Position numbers and translations under genes: made by a program
IMG/VR virus record: IMGVR_UViG_3300044630_000528
Location: 1 to 36,618 of that record
Reading direction: 5' to 3' (one strand)
Source: a virus
Length of the DNA: 36,618 nucleotides
In this document: in pieces, positions 13,516 through 21,188 of the stretch
Layout: every line of letters begins with the position of its first letter
Position numbering within the stretch: the stretch's first letter is position 1
Notes under the pieces: model-generated
The model's input: the letters and a program-made list of their open reading frames with translations, nothing else
Database searches by the model: none
What the model was told of the DNA's origin: nothing

Positions 13516-14682
13516 ATGTCAGAAACACAACAAGTAGCAGAACAAACTCCTATGGAGCAGCCAGTTGAACAAGTGCAAGAACAACAAGTACAAGCACCTG
13601 TTGAACAACAAACTCCACAAGAACAAGTTCAAGCTCAACAACAGCAAACGCAAGAAGAGCCTACAGGCTGGCAAATTAAATCTTTGAATACCGATAAAAA
13701 TATTTATCGTGCTAATCAAACAGATTTTGATTACCAAGAAGAAGCTCAGAATGCAGAGCAAGAAATTGCTCAAGAAAATCAAGAAGTTGAAACTAAAGCT
13801 GATACTGCTCCTGCACAAAATGTAAGAGAACAATTAGCTGAAGCACAAAAAGCTGAACAAAATCAACCTGTAGAGTTTGATCCATTTGAAAAGCTTGGAG
13901 TAAAAGATGACCCTTATTTTCAAAAGCTTTATGAAGCTTACAAAAATGATGCGTTAGATGACTTTTTGATAGCAACCCATACTAATTACGATGAGATTCC
14001 TGATGTGGATTTAATTCGTATGCAAGTACAAAATCAATATCCTACTCTCCAACCAGATGAGCAAGATTTGATTTTAAAAATGAAATTAGAAAAAGAGTTC
14101 AACATTACTGATTTAGAAGATTCAGATAATCGTGTTGGGCAATTGATGTTAAGGCTTGAAGCACAAAAAATCCGAGATGGGTTAAAGCAAGAACAAGCGC
14201 AATATCAAGTAAAGCCTAGAGTAAACGATGAATTTGAAGCCTACAAACAGCAAATGGAAGCTCAACGGTTACAACAAGAAGAGCAAATAGCTCAATTTCA
14301 AAATTATTTGAAATCTACTCCTGAGTACAAAAATTTCGAGACGAATAGAATTGTACAATTTGGGGATGGAGATATCAAAGTAAATTATGAAGTAAATGCT
14401 AAAGCTGAAGATTTTTTAACCGATTCTTTAAACCAAGAAAACTTTTTTGCAAAGTTCATGAATCAAGATGGCGCACTTGATTTAGCTAAATGGCAAAAAG
14501 TTTGGGCTTATGCAAATGACCCAACTACGGTTGAAAGAGCAATCTATAACGCAGGCAAAAGCCAAGGCGAGAAAAGATTGTATGATGAGCTACATAATGC
14601 TAAAGTAGACAATACTACAAACACACCGCCTAAAAGCTCTGGGTTTGTAATTAAATCTATTGATGGTAGACGCTTTGGTTAA
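13516..14682 (+). CDS. Scaffold-like acidic Gln/Glu-rich protein
   Basis: A 388-aa protein. Residues 1-50 are almost pure Gln, Glu, Val, Pro and Ala (such as EQPVEQVQEQQVQAPVEQQ). The middle (about 70-330) is helical, acidic and coiled-coil prone, with PFEKLGVKDDPYFQKLYEAY near 118. The C-terminus ends SSGFVIKSIDGRRFG, a small ordered basic tail. An abundant acidic helical protein encoded between portal and major capsid protein is the usual place and character of a scaffolding protein, and the basic tail could bind the shell. No protease motif is seen. A capsid-assembly scaffold is inferred, not proven. Confidence 0.6.
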   Translation: MSETQQVAEQTPMEQPVEQVQEQQVQAPVEQQTPQEQVQAQQQQTQEEPTGWQIKSLNTDKNIYRANQTDFDYQEEAQNAEQEIAQENQEVETKADTAPAQNVREQLAEAQKAEQNQPVEFDPFEKLGVKDDPYFQKLYEAYKNDALDDFLIATHTNYDEIPDVDLIRMQVQNQYPTLQPDEQDLILKMKLEKEFNITDLEDSDNRVGQLMLRLEAQKIRDGLKQEQAQYQVKPRVNDEFEAYKQQMEAQRLQQEEQIAQFQNYLKSTPEYKNFETNRIVQFGDGDIKVNYEVNAKAEDFLTDSLNQENFFAKFMNQDGALDLAKWQKVWAYANDPTTVERAIYNAGKSQGEKRLYDELHNAKVDNTTNTPPKSSGFVIKSIDGRRFG

Positions 14683-14719
14683 TATAAAATAAATTATAAA
14701 CTTTTTAAATAGATAAAAA

Positions 14720-16177
14720 ATGGCAAACAATTGGAATGGTCAGCAATTTACTGGCTCAATTGCAAACGTAGACAAACCTTATGTCTCTGGTAACCGCCCT
14801 GGTGGTACTAACAATGGCACTAATACTGCCTCTTTAATTCAATCTACATCACTTTTAGACCAACGTGATATCTACAAACAATTAGTAGATTTACAAGATG
14901 ACGCTGAGTGGTTAGACTTCATGTGGATGGCTGGTAAAAAAGAAGCAACTAGCGTACCTACATATTTCTCTTTCTTCAATGATAAATTATACAAACCTAT
15001 CACTATTACTACAGGTTTTTCTGCAGCAACTAGTGGTACACTTGTAACTGACCAAGATTCTTATGCATTCGTGGTTGTTGGAGATTTAATTCGTGTTCCT
15101 TTAACAGTAGGTTCTGCTGTAGTTCGTGTAACAAGTAAAAACACTACTGGTGGATTTAACTTAGTAGTTGCATCTGTAACTAACACTTCTATTACTGTTA
15201 CTGCTGGTACTGGTTCTGCTTTCTCTAATGCTCAAGTTGAGGGCTCTCTTGCTCCAACTGCACGTCGTTGGTTGGTTGGTAAATTAGGTAACCAAACTCA
15301 AATTTTCCGTAATTCATTAGTAATTACTGACGTACAAAATATGTCAAAAGTAGAATTAGAGTTTAATGGCAAACCTTACATTTTACCTTATGAAATGATT
15401 CAAGGTTTACAAAAACACCGTGGTGACATTTCATTAGCTATGTGGTTAGGTGAAGTTTCTGCTACTACTTTTGCTGGTGCAACTGGTTCTAGTTATTCTA
15501 ACCCAAGTGGTTTAGGAGATTATAACTACCAAACTACTCGTGGTATGGATAGCTATATTGATTCTTATGGTATTACTGGTCAAACAACTGGTTTTGCAAC
15601 TGGAACATTTACTTTACCTGATTTAACTTCTATTGAAGCTCAGTTAATCGCTAACCGTGCTCCATTTGAATATATGATGGCTGGTTCTACTGCTGCAGTA
15701 GCAACTATCTCTGACTTCTTGAAAAACTTACCAAGCTCTGGTGTTGTATCTACAGGTACTAATGCTCAAAGCGGTATCTACTCTGGTCGTTTGAATGTTG
15801 ATGGTCGCGAAGTAGACTTAGAAGTTGAAAAATTCAAACATGCTGGTTTCACTTTTAACTTGAAAGCGTTTAAAGTATTGTCTAACAATGAAGTTATGGC
15901 ATACACTAACTCTACAGTTCAAAAATCAATTTACTTCTTACCAATGGGTAAAGTAAAAACTGTAGGTGGTGGAATGGTAGATTATTTCCGTTACAGATAC
16001 TTGCCTCAACCAACTCCTGGACAAGGTTCTTCTGAAACTGCAGAAATCATGACAGGTGGATTAGCTCCTACTCCTACAAACCAAGAGATGAACTTAACAA
16101 CTACTTGGACTTCAAACATGGGATTAGAAGTATTTGCTCCTAGCAAATTTGCTAAAATCCAAGTTAATAACGCATAG
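14720..16177 (+). CDS. Major capsid protein (HK97-fold, crAss-like type)
   Basis: A 485-aa protein. N-arm: LLDQRDIYKQLVDLQDDAEW, then FMWMAGKKEATSVPTYFSFF. A beta-rich insertion (about 85-175) is rich in Thr/Val/Ser/Gly. The core has NQTQIFRNSLVITDVQNMSK, FNGKPYILPYEMIQGLQKHR, GDISLAMWLGE, and late KFKHAGFTFNLKAFKVL with YFRYRYLPQP. Length and these segments match capsid proteins of the crAss-like kind. Many of its codons end in C or T in contrast to the A-ending style of neighbours, as expected for a highly expressed gene. It has no AACGTATTATAT of its own, lies in line with the scaffold gene, and is followed by the strongest terminator in the window. Confidence 0.88.
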   Translation: MANNWNGQQFTGSIANVDKPYVSGNRPGGTNNGTNTASLIQSTSLLDQRDIYKQLVDLQDDAEWLDFMWMAGKKEATSVPTYFSFFNDKLYKPITITTGFSAATSGTLVTDQDSYAFVVVGDLIRVPLTVGSAVVRVTSKNTTGGFNLVVASVTNTSITVTAGTGSAFSNAQVEGSLAPTARRWLVGKLGNQTQIFRNSLVITDVQNMSKVELEFNGKPYILPYEMIQGLQKHRGDISLAMWLGEVSATTFAGATGSSYSNPSGLGDYNYQTTRGMDSYIDSYGITGQTTGFATGTFTLPDLTSIEAQLIANRAPFEYMMAGSTAAVATISDFLKNLPSSGVVSTGTNAQSGIYSGRLNVDGREVDLEVEKFKHAGFTFNLKAFKVLSNNEVMAYTNSTVQKSIYFLPMGKVKTVGGGMVDYFRYRYLPQPTPGQGSSETAEIMTGGLAPTPTNQEMNLTTTWTSNMGLEVFAPSKFAKIQVNNA

Positions 16178-16192
16178 TACAATTATAATAAT

Positions 16193-16227
16193 GGGGGTAG
16201 CAATACCCCCTTTATTTTATTTTTTTT
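16193..16227 (+). terminator. Strong Rho-independent terminator after MCP
   Basis: The stem GGGGGTA (16193-16199) pairs perfectly with TACCCCC (16204-16210) around a GCAA tetraloop of the GNRA class, followed by a 17-base T-rich tract. Confidence 0.92.
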
Positions 16228-16251
16228 AAACAACAAAAACACACACAAACA
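16225..16251 (+). promoter_or_regulatory. CA-rich translation leader
   Basis: Between the MCP terminator and the ATG at 16252 is an A/CA-rich leader (ACACACACAAACA) with no Shine-Dalgarno and no recognisable promoter motif. It resembles the leaders at 2349 and 7632. Confidence 0.4.
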
Positions 16252-17139
16252 ATGGCATTTAGAAAAATAGGCAATTTTAATGATTTAAGTCCTAAAGTAT
16301 TTCCAAAATTACCTCCAAGAGGTACTGTAGTTACTTACAGATTTTTACAAACATTTGATGACCCATATGCGGATACTGATGAACCTATTTATAAAGCGGT
16401 AGTTCAATTACCTTCTTTGTCAATATGTTTTGACCCTGAAAAAAATGACTGGGTTGAAGTAGGTTTAGTGGGTGCTATTGAACCAGATGGGACTCCAACA
16501 TCTTCAAGAATTAGAAGAGTATGGCAAAGACCTCATGAAAATGGAGGGTTAATGTCATTAACTATTGGTAAAGCAGAAGATGATGAATTATATCAATATT
16601 TAGAGGTAGCTTCTTTTAATTTATCTAACCCAAATAGAGATGAGAATGTTCAGCCAATGCTTGAAAAAGTAGATTATGAAGCTGAAGCAAGAGAAGCTCG
16701 TAATGAAATTAAAGCTAAATTAGAAGCTGTTAAAAAAGCATCTTCAATTGAAAGTAAAGATTTAGCTCGTTATGCATCTATATTAGGTTATGATATAAAT
16801 GATACTGAAGAAGAGTTAAGATTTAATATTGAAAACTTTGCAATTGAAGACCCATTTGATTTCTTAGATAGAATGGATGATACAAGTTTTGAAATTGACT
16901 CTTATATTTCTTTAGCATTAGATAAAAAAATTGTATTTATTTCATATGAAGACAACAAATTAAAATGGTCTGATACTAAAGGAGAAATAGTTAAAACTCC
17001 TGATACTGAAATGGAATCTGTTATTAGTGCATATACAAATTATGTAATGAATAGTAAGGTAGGTAAAGATATCCACGAAGAGTTAGTTCGTATGGTTAAC
17101 AACGAACAACCTTCAAAGAAACCTGCACCTAAGAAGTAG
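16252..17139 (+). CDS. Post-MCP protein of unknown function
   Basis: A 295-aa acidic protein. Residues 20-125 are beta-rich (TVVTYRFLQTFDDPYADTDE, WVEVGLVGAIEPDG, RIRRVWQRPHENGG), reminiscent of an OB- or jelly-roll-like fold. Residues 135-180 form a charged helix (YEAEAREARNEIKAKLEAV). The C-half is helical and acidic, then a basic Lys/Pro tail (PSKKPAPKK). It stands alone between the MCP terminator and a double terminator, so its transcript must come from readthrough or an unrecognised promoter. Capsid decoration, head completion or ssDNA binding are all possible; none is demonstrable from sequence. Confidence 0.6.
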   Translation: MAFRKIGNFNDLSPKVFPKLPPRGTVVTYRFLQTFDDPYADTDEPIYKAVVQLPSLSICFDPEKNDWVEVGLVGAIEPDGTPTSSRIRRVWQRPHENGGLMSLTIGKAEDDELYQYLEVASFNLSNPNRDENVQPMLEKVDYEAEAREARNEIKAKLEAVKKASSIESKDLARYASILGYDINDTEEELRFNIENFAIEDPFDFLDRMDDTSFEIDSYISLALDKKIVFISYEDNKLKWSDTKGEIVKTPDTEMESVISAYTNYVMNSKVGKDIHEELVRMVNNEQPSKKPAPKK

Positions 17140-17163
17140 TTGTTGTGTTGTGTAAATCCTATA

Positions 17164-17181
17164 GCCCTCTTTTTAGGGGGC
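17164..17181 (+). terminator. Weak hairpin upstream of the main terminator
   Basis: GCCCTC (17164-17169) pairs with GGGGGC (17176-17181) with one T-G wobble around a TTTTTA loop. It lacks a following T-tract, so it is a poor terminator on its own and may reinforce the next hairpin. Confidence 0.4.
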
Positions 17182-17210
17182 GATTAGGTATCACCAACTT
17201 AATATGTTAA

Positions 17211-17233
17211 AGCCTCCTTTATAGGGGGCTTTT
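17211..17233 (+). terminator. Rho-independent terminator abutting a promoter motif
   Basis: AGCCTCC (17211-17217) pairs with GGGGGCT (17224-17230) with one wobble. The TTT that follows runs straight into AACGTATTATAT at 17234. It ends the post-MCP gene and isolates the lysis cassette. Confidence 0.75.
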
Positions 17234-17245
17234 AACGTATTATAT
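17234..17245 (+). promoter_or_regulatory. AACGTATTATAT motif, copy 4
   Basis: Exact motif 17 nt before the endolysin ATG at 17263. Because a terminator ends one base earlier, new transcription must begin here for the lysis genes, the best single argument that the motif is a promoter. Confidence 0.78.
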
Positions 17246-17262
17246 TAGCATAATTAAATAGA

Positions 17263-17856
17263 ATGTTTGATAAATTAAAAGGTCTTGTTCCTCAGACCCT
17301 TATAGATAATATGGTTTCTCATGAAATCAATACACCATTAAGAGCAGCGCATTTCTTAGCGCAAGCAGCTCATGAGTCTGGTGGCTTTAAATTCAAATCA
17401 GAAAATTTGAACTATAGCAAAGAGTCTTTGTTGAAAGTTTTTCCTAAATACTTTACTGCAGCATCTGCTGAAGGATATCATAGACAACCAGAGAAAATTG
17501 CTTCTAGGGTTTATGCTAATCGTATGGGTAATGGTGATGAAGCAAGTAAAGATGGTTGGAAATATAAAGGTCGTGGTTATATCCAGTTAACAGGTAAAGA
17601 CAATTATAAAGCATTTAGCGAATGGGCTAAAGAACCAACTATATTAAGTAACCCTGACCAAGTGGCTGACGATAAATATGCAGGGTTAAGTGCTATATGG
17701 TTTTGGAATAAAAATGGTTTAAGTAAAATTGCTGATACAGATAACTTGCGTGATGATAAAACATTGATTAAAATTACATCAAGAGTTAACGGTGGTACTC
17801 ACGGACTTGCAGACAGATTAGAAAGATTTAATGACTATAAAAAGATTTTACTATAA
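17263..17856 (+). CDS. GH19-type endolysin
   Basis: A 197-aa peptidoglycan hydrolase of the glycoside hydrolase 19 (chitinase-like lysozyme) family, which cleaves the glycan strand. Visible motifs are FLAQAAHESGGF with catalytic E38; NLNYS; YANRMGNGDEASKDGW (residues 84-99) with E93, possibly the second acid; GRGYIQLTGKDNY (103-115), the family hallmark; and a late RVNGG. The length is that of a single catalytic domain without a cell-wall-binding module. It has no signal peptide, so it needs a holin, and a holin-like gene follows with a TAATG overlap. A spanin-like gene is third, giving a complete Gram-negative lysis cassette. Confidence 0.93.
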   Translation: MFDKLKGLVPQTLIDNMVSHEINTPLRAAHFLAQAAHESGGFKFKSENLNYSKESLLKVFPKYFTAASAEGYHRQPEKIASRVYANRMGNGDEASKDGWKYKGRGYIQLTGKDNYKAFSEWAKEPTILSNPDQVADDKYAGLSAIWFWNKNGLSKIADTDNLRDDKTLIKITSRVNGGTHGLADRLERFNDYKKILL

Positions 17857-18038
17857 TGGAAGTATCTACTCATGACTCTTCGACTAACCATTATTGGTTA
17901 TTAGCAAGCTTGTTTTTAAATATAGTTGCTAATTTAGACAAGACTAATGTAACATTTATATTAGGTGTTATTGTATCTATACTTGCTATAATTAACTATG
18001 TTATCCAAATTAAAAAGAACCTTAAAAGAAAGAAATAA
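17856..18038 (+). CDS. Holin-like membrane protein
   Basis: A 60-aa protein with two hydrophobic segments, a weaker one at about 13-26 (YWLLASLFLNIVANL) and a strong one at about 32-50 (VTFILGVIVSILAIINYVI), and a very basic tail (KKNLKRKK). Its stop-start overlap with the endolysin and its position before the spanin-like gene fit a small holin that permeabilises the inner membrane. The size is minimal for the class, and holins have no sequence signature, so the call rests on context. Confidence 0.65.
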   Translation: MEVSTHDSSTNHYWLLASLFLNIVANLDKTNVTFILGVIVSILAIINYVIQIKKNLKRKK

Positions 18039-18041
18039 ATT

Positions 18042-18581
18042 ATGGGTACTAAAGCTATTTATATATTCTTACTGGGCGCTATTATTGGCGTGTTATATTC
18101 CTGTAGCCCTGTTAAGAGAGTGCTTAGCAATCCCAAATATTATGCCGAAGTTAAGAAGCAAGTTATCCTTAATGGAGAATGCGTTAATGATACAATTACG
18201 GAAGAAATACTTAAAGATACAATAATCTATAAGGATACAGTTATCCACGATAGCTTTAAAGTTAATATGCCTATGGAATGTTATTTAGACACCATAGTAA
18301 ACGATTTTAGCGTGTATTTAGAAAATGGCAACTTGTGGGTTAAATGGTTAGGTCAAGTGCCTACAAGGACCATTAATAAGCAAACAACCCACGTTGTGGT
18401 TGATAGAGCTAAAGAAGCAATACTAATTGACTCTTGTGCAAACCAGGCAAGAAAAGTATATGAGTTAGAAAATGAGTCCAAAAGAAAAGGTTCTATTATA
18501 TTTAAACTATATATTGGCTTGGCAGCTATTCTGTTATTTATGTTAAGAAAGCCTATAATGAGGCTAACTGGGATAGTATAA
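18042..18581 (+). CDS. Unimolecular-spanin-like lipoprotein
   Basis: A 179-aa protein. The N-terminus is a lipoprotein signal (AIYIFLLGAIIGVLYSC) with lipobox LYSC and modifiable C21, a Bacteroidota-like variant. The periplasmic part (22-148) is beta-rich in the middle (DTIIYKDTVIHDSFKV, VNDFSVYLENGNLWVKW) and then helical (VVVDRAKEAILIDSCANQAR). The C-terminus has a membrane helix (FKLYIGLAAILLFML) and a basic end. An outer-membrane lipid anchor plus an inner-membrane C-terminal TM in one chain is the definition of a u-spanin, which fuses the membranes in the last lysis step. It lies 3 nt after the holin-like gene. The call is by topology and context. Confidence 0.72.
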   Translation: MGTKAIYIFLLGAIIGVLYSCSPVKRVLSNPKYYAEVKKQVILNGECVNDTITEEILKDTIIYKDTVIHDSFKVNMPMECYLDTIVNDFSVYLENGNLWVKWLGQVPTRTINKQTTHVVVDRAKEAILIDSCANQARKVYELENESKRKGSIIFKLYIGLAAILLFMLRKPIMRLTGIV

Positions 18582-18582
18582 A

Positions 18583-18608
18583 AAACGTATTATATGATAA
18601 ATACGTTT
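18583..18608. repeat. 9-bp inverted repeat AAACGTATT / AATACGTTT
   Basis: Arms 18583-18591 and 18600-18608 are perfect reverse complements with an 8-nt spacer. The left arm contains the start of the promoter-like motif. The RNA would form a hairpin ending 2 nt before the start codon. Confidence 0.7.
18584..18595 (+). promoter_or_regulatory. AACGTATTATAT motif, copy 5 (within an inverted repeat)
   Basis: Exact motif 15 nt before the ATG at 18611, two bases after the preceding stop codon. It forms the left arm of a 9-base perfect inverted repeat with 18600-18608. Confidence 0.72.
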
Positions 18609-18610
18609 AA

Positions 18611-19606
18611 ATGCAAAACGGTCAAGACTTATACAATTTCATAAACTTTATTGCCGATAAGAACCGTAGAGGTTATTTGTCTCCAGATGAGGTTGCTCAA
18701 GCACTTTCTTCTGGTCAGGTAGATTTATGGAATTACTATTGGGGATTACCTCAAACTGCATCTGGCATTAAGAATGGTGCACCTAATCCTGATTATGGTT
18801 CTTCTCAATTAACATTAGATGCTTTAAGTAACTTTAGAAGAAAAATACTAAGAACTACAAGCCCTACAGGAGTTATATACCTTTATAATACTGGTCACCC
18901 ATATGTTAGTCCTTCTAACCCTGGGTATGATATTACTGATTTAGGTCACTTTATTGGAATGATGAAAGTAGATGATTTAGGTAATATCTATAATATAGAC
19001 CAATATCTTAACTCTGAGATTGTAGATGTTTTAAAATCAACTCTTTATCCTGTTGATGCTCAAAATCAAGTATTTGTATTTGAAGGTGATGCAATGCAGT
19101 TATATCCAAGAACTCAACTTCCTGCTCAATATAAAGCAGAAGTTCAATATATAGCTATGCCACAAGATGTTGTGTTTAAGTATACAACCGCTGGTAATAG
19201 CTTAACTATTTTACCTCAAGGTCAAATAAAACAAATTAATATTAACTATGGTGGTTCTGGTTATACAGTAGCTCCAACTATTGCAATTTCTGCACCAGTT
19301 GATGCTGATGGTAATGCAGTTCCTAATGGTGTTACAGCTACAGCTACTTGCGCTATTACATCTGGTGTAATAACATCAGTAACTATTGTTAATCCTGGTT
19401 ATGGATATAAATATCCTCCAACTATTACATTAACAGGTGGAACTCCAACTAACGCAGCTGTATTACAAGCAATACCTGCTTTAGACCCTCAATTTGACCC
19501 AGTTTATTGGGTTGAATTGATTGCTCGTTCATTACCTTATATAGGCGTAAACTTGTCCGCTCAAGAAGTACAAGCATTGGCAGTACAACAATTACAATCT
19601 ACTTAA
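18611..19606 (+). CDS. Connector/ring-region structural protein with a GSGY-type beta insertion
   Basis: A 331-aa protein. The N-terminus is helical (DLYNFINFIADKNRRGYLSP, then DEVAQALSSGQVDLWNYYWG), followed by beta-rich parts (FVFEGDAMQLYPR, AQYKAEVQYIAMPQDVVFKY). Residues about 211-279 form an inserted beta module with INYGGSGYTVAPTIAIS and NPGYGYKYPPTITLTGG, a repeat type common in virion proteins. The C-terminus resumes helical with LDPQFDPVYWVELIARSLPY and ALAVQQLQST. It is first of three genes between the lysis cassette and the fibres, where ring and tail-connector proteins are encoded in crAss-like phages. It is coupled to the next gene by TAATG and driven by the motif at 18584. Structural role likely, exact component uncertain. 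Confidence 0.65.
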   Translation: MQNGQDLYNFINFIADKNRRGYLSPDEVAQALSSGQVDLWNYYWGLPQTASGIKNGAPNPDYGSSQLTLDALSNFRRKILRTTSPTGVIYLYNTGHPYVSPSNPGYDITDLGHFIGMMKVDDLGNIYNIDQYLNSEIVDVLKSTLYPVDAQNQVFVFEGDAMQLYPRTQLPAQYKAEVQYIAMPQDVVFKYTTAGNSLTILPQGQIKQININYGGSGYTVAPTIAISAPVDADGNAVPNGVTATATCAITSGVITSVTIVNPGYGYKYPPTITLTGGTPTNAAVLQAIPALDPQFDPVYWVELIARSLPYIGVNLSAQEVQALAVQQLQST

Positions 19607-20253
19607 TGACTACTAAGAGCCAATTAATAGAAAGAGTACGCAGAATACTATCTGGTGGTTATCCAAGTAATCGTGATAGGGTTAAAGATGCCGAAATAGA
19701 AAAATATTTAGAGTCTGCAATAAACAGATTACTTAAAATGGAAATGTTTAACATGACCTATACGGTTGACGGCATGTCAATACCTGATGGAGTTATGTTA
19801 GCTACTTATGAAAATATACCTGTAAACCTTGGGTTAAATGATACTTGTACTGCTACATTACCTGCAACTCCTATGTATCTCCCTGAGAGAATGGGTGTAT
19901 TTAGTGTTTATCCTTCTAGTTATCCAGAAGCAGAGTTTATTCCAATACCATCTGGTCAGTATTACATTTTACAACAAGTAAAAGAAATTAACTCTTTACT
20001 TGGCAGAGTGCCTTATATTTGGGACGGAAGAAAATTAACAATATATAGAAACTTAATTGGAGATGGCATATATTCAATAGACATTAAATTGGCTGTTGCT
20101 GATTTATCCAATATTGGACCAAACGACCCATTACCTCTTTCTCCTGAATTAGAAGAACAAGCTATTCAAGCATGTGTACAAATCTTCTTAACAGAACCAA
20201 GAACAATAAGAGATGAGTCTTTAGAAGCATCACCAGAAAATTATATAAAATAA
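19606..20253 (+). CDS. Head-tail connector / ring-like protein
   Basis: A 215-aa protein. It begins TKSQLIERVRRILSGGYPSN followed by DRVKDAEIEKYLESAINRLL, the charged helix pair seen at the start of podoviral connector and ring proteins, then beta strands (YTVDGMSIPDGVMLATYENI, YIWDGRKLTIYRN) and a late helix (LEEQAIQACVQIFLTEPRTI). An acidic C-terminus ends ASPENYIK. It overlaps the upstream stop by one base and the next start follows at 20260, so the three are one unit. It probably builds the neck below the portal; assignment is by order and fold pattern. Confidence 0.6.
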   Translation: MTTKSQLIERVRRILSGGYPSNRDRVKDAEIEKYLESAINRLLKMEMFNMTYTVDGMSIPDGVMLATYENIPVNLGLNDTCTATLPATPMYLPERMGVFSVYPSSYPEAEFIPIPSGQYYILQQVKEINSLLGRVPYIWDGRKLTIYRNLIGDGIYSIDIKLAVADLSNIGPNDPLPLSPELEEQAIQACVQIFLTEPRTIRDESLEASPENYIK

Positions 20254-20259
20254 TAACAA

Positions 20260-21186
20260 ATGACACCAAACGGAGCTTTTGTATCAATAGATGAAATAAT
20301 AAATGCGTGGCTATTCAAGAACGGCAAAACCGTTCATAGCTACGCAAAAGTAATGGCATTTGCAGCAGAAGCTGTAAGAGAAATGTCATACACATCTATG
20401 AATTTGGTACAGCATAAAATACTTATTAGAGATTGCAATGATTGGTGGGACTTACCAAGTGATTATTCAGATTATGTTAGCGCAGGAATTAGAATAGGTG
20501 AGTATTGGAGACCTGTTGGTATTCGTACAGGTTTGATGCCTTTCCCTTATACAGATGGTATTGCTCAGTATAACCCAAGTGAATTTAATGAAATTCCTGG
20601 TCAAATGAATACGACTGGTCAATGGATTAACTGGTTAGGACCTGAATGCGATGATGCAAGTTTTTGGAGTAGTGATTTTTATTTTGATGACTTTAATGCA
20701 CAAGATAGAAAAACCCCTGAGTTGCCTGCTAATAATGTAGCAAACTTACCTACATATAATCAATACTTACCTTACCAAGGTTTTATTCCTTTTTTCTTCT
20801 CTGATATGTATAATGAATGGGGACAGAACAAAGGTAGAGCATTTGGTTTTGGAGATGGTAACAGGGTTGACTCTATTAATATCAATGTAGAAAAAGGTAT
20901 TATCACTTGCCCATGGGCTTTCCCTAGCAAACAATTGTACTTATGTTATGTTGGTATTGGAAATGTTGACTCTATGAGTATGCTACCTAAAAAAGCGCAA
21001 GCTGCAGTAGAAGCATACATTAGTTATAAAATGGCTATTACTAAACGTAATGGCTTATCAGAAGGAAGTGTTCTTAAACAATTATATGACAATGAATTAA
21101 GATTGTTTAGAGCTAAAAACGACGTACTTACTACTACCGATATAAAACGTGCTGTTGGTAGAGCATTTGGCAGAACAAGAGAATAA
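20260..21186 (+). CDS. Tail/ring structural protein
   Basis: A 308-aa protein. N-terminal helical SIDEIINAWLFKNGKTVHSY followed by AKVMAFAAEAVREMSYTSMN, then the strand-rich HKILIRDCNDWWDLPSDYSD and YVSAGIRIGEYWRPVGIRTG. The middle is aromatic and Asn-rich. The C-terminus is helical and basic (AAVEAYISYKMAITKRNGLS, then LRLFRAKND and a final AVGRAFGRTRE). The xxLPxDYxDYVxxGI layout with a C-terminal helix bundle is familiar from neck/tail adaptor proteins next to the stabilization protein in crAss-like phages. It lies 2 nt before the first fibre gene. Confidence 0.6.
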   Translation: MTPNGAFVSIDEIINAWLFKNGKTVHSYAKVMAFAAEAVREMSYTSMNLVQHKILIRDCNDWWDLPSDYSDYVSAGIRIGEYWRPVGIRTGLMPFPYTDGIAQYNPSEFNEIPGQMNTTGQWINWLGPECDDASFWSSDFYFDDFNAQDRKTPELPANNVANLPTYNQYLPYQGFIPFFFSDMYNEWGQNKGRAFGFGDGNRVDSININVEKGIITCPWAFPSKQLYLCYVGIGNVDSMSMLPKKAQAAVEAYISYKMAITKRNGLSEGSVLKQLYDNELRLFRAKNDVLTTTDIKRAVGRAFGRTRE

Positions 21187-21188
21187 CT

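Noticed and set aside
13519-13833. A 104-codon open frame on the - strand opposite the scaffold-like gene
   Set aside because: Its Leu/Ser-rich content is the complement of Gln/Glu codons in the real gene; no promoter, leader or protein-like pattern.
17998-18225. A 75-codon + frame overlapping the spanin-like gene
   Set aside because: The overlapping 179-aa frame has a lipobox and TM and fits the operon spacing, while this one would overlap the holin-like gene and lacks recognisable structure.
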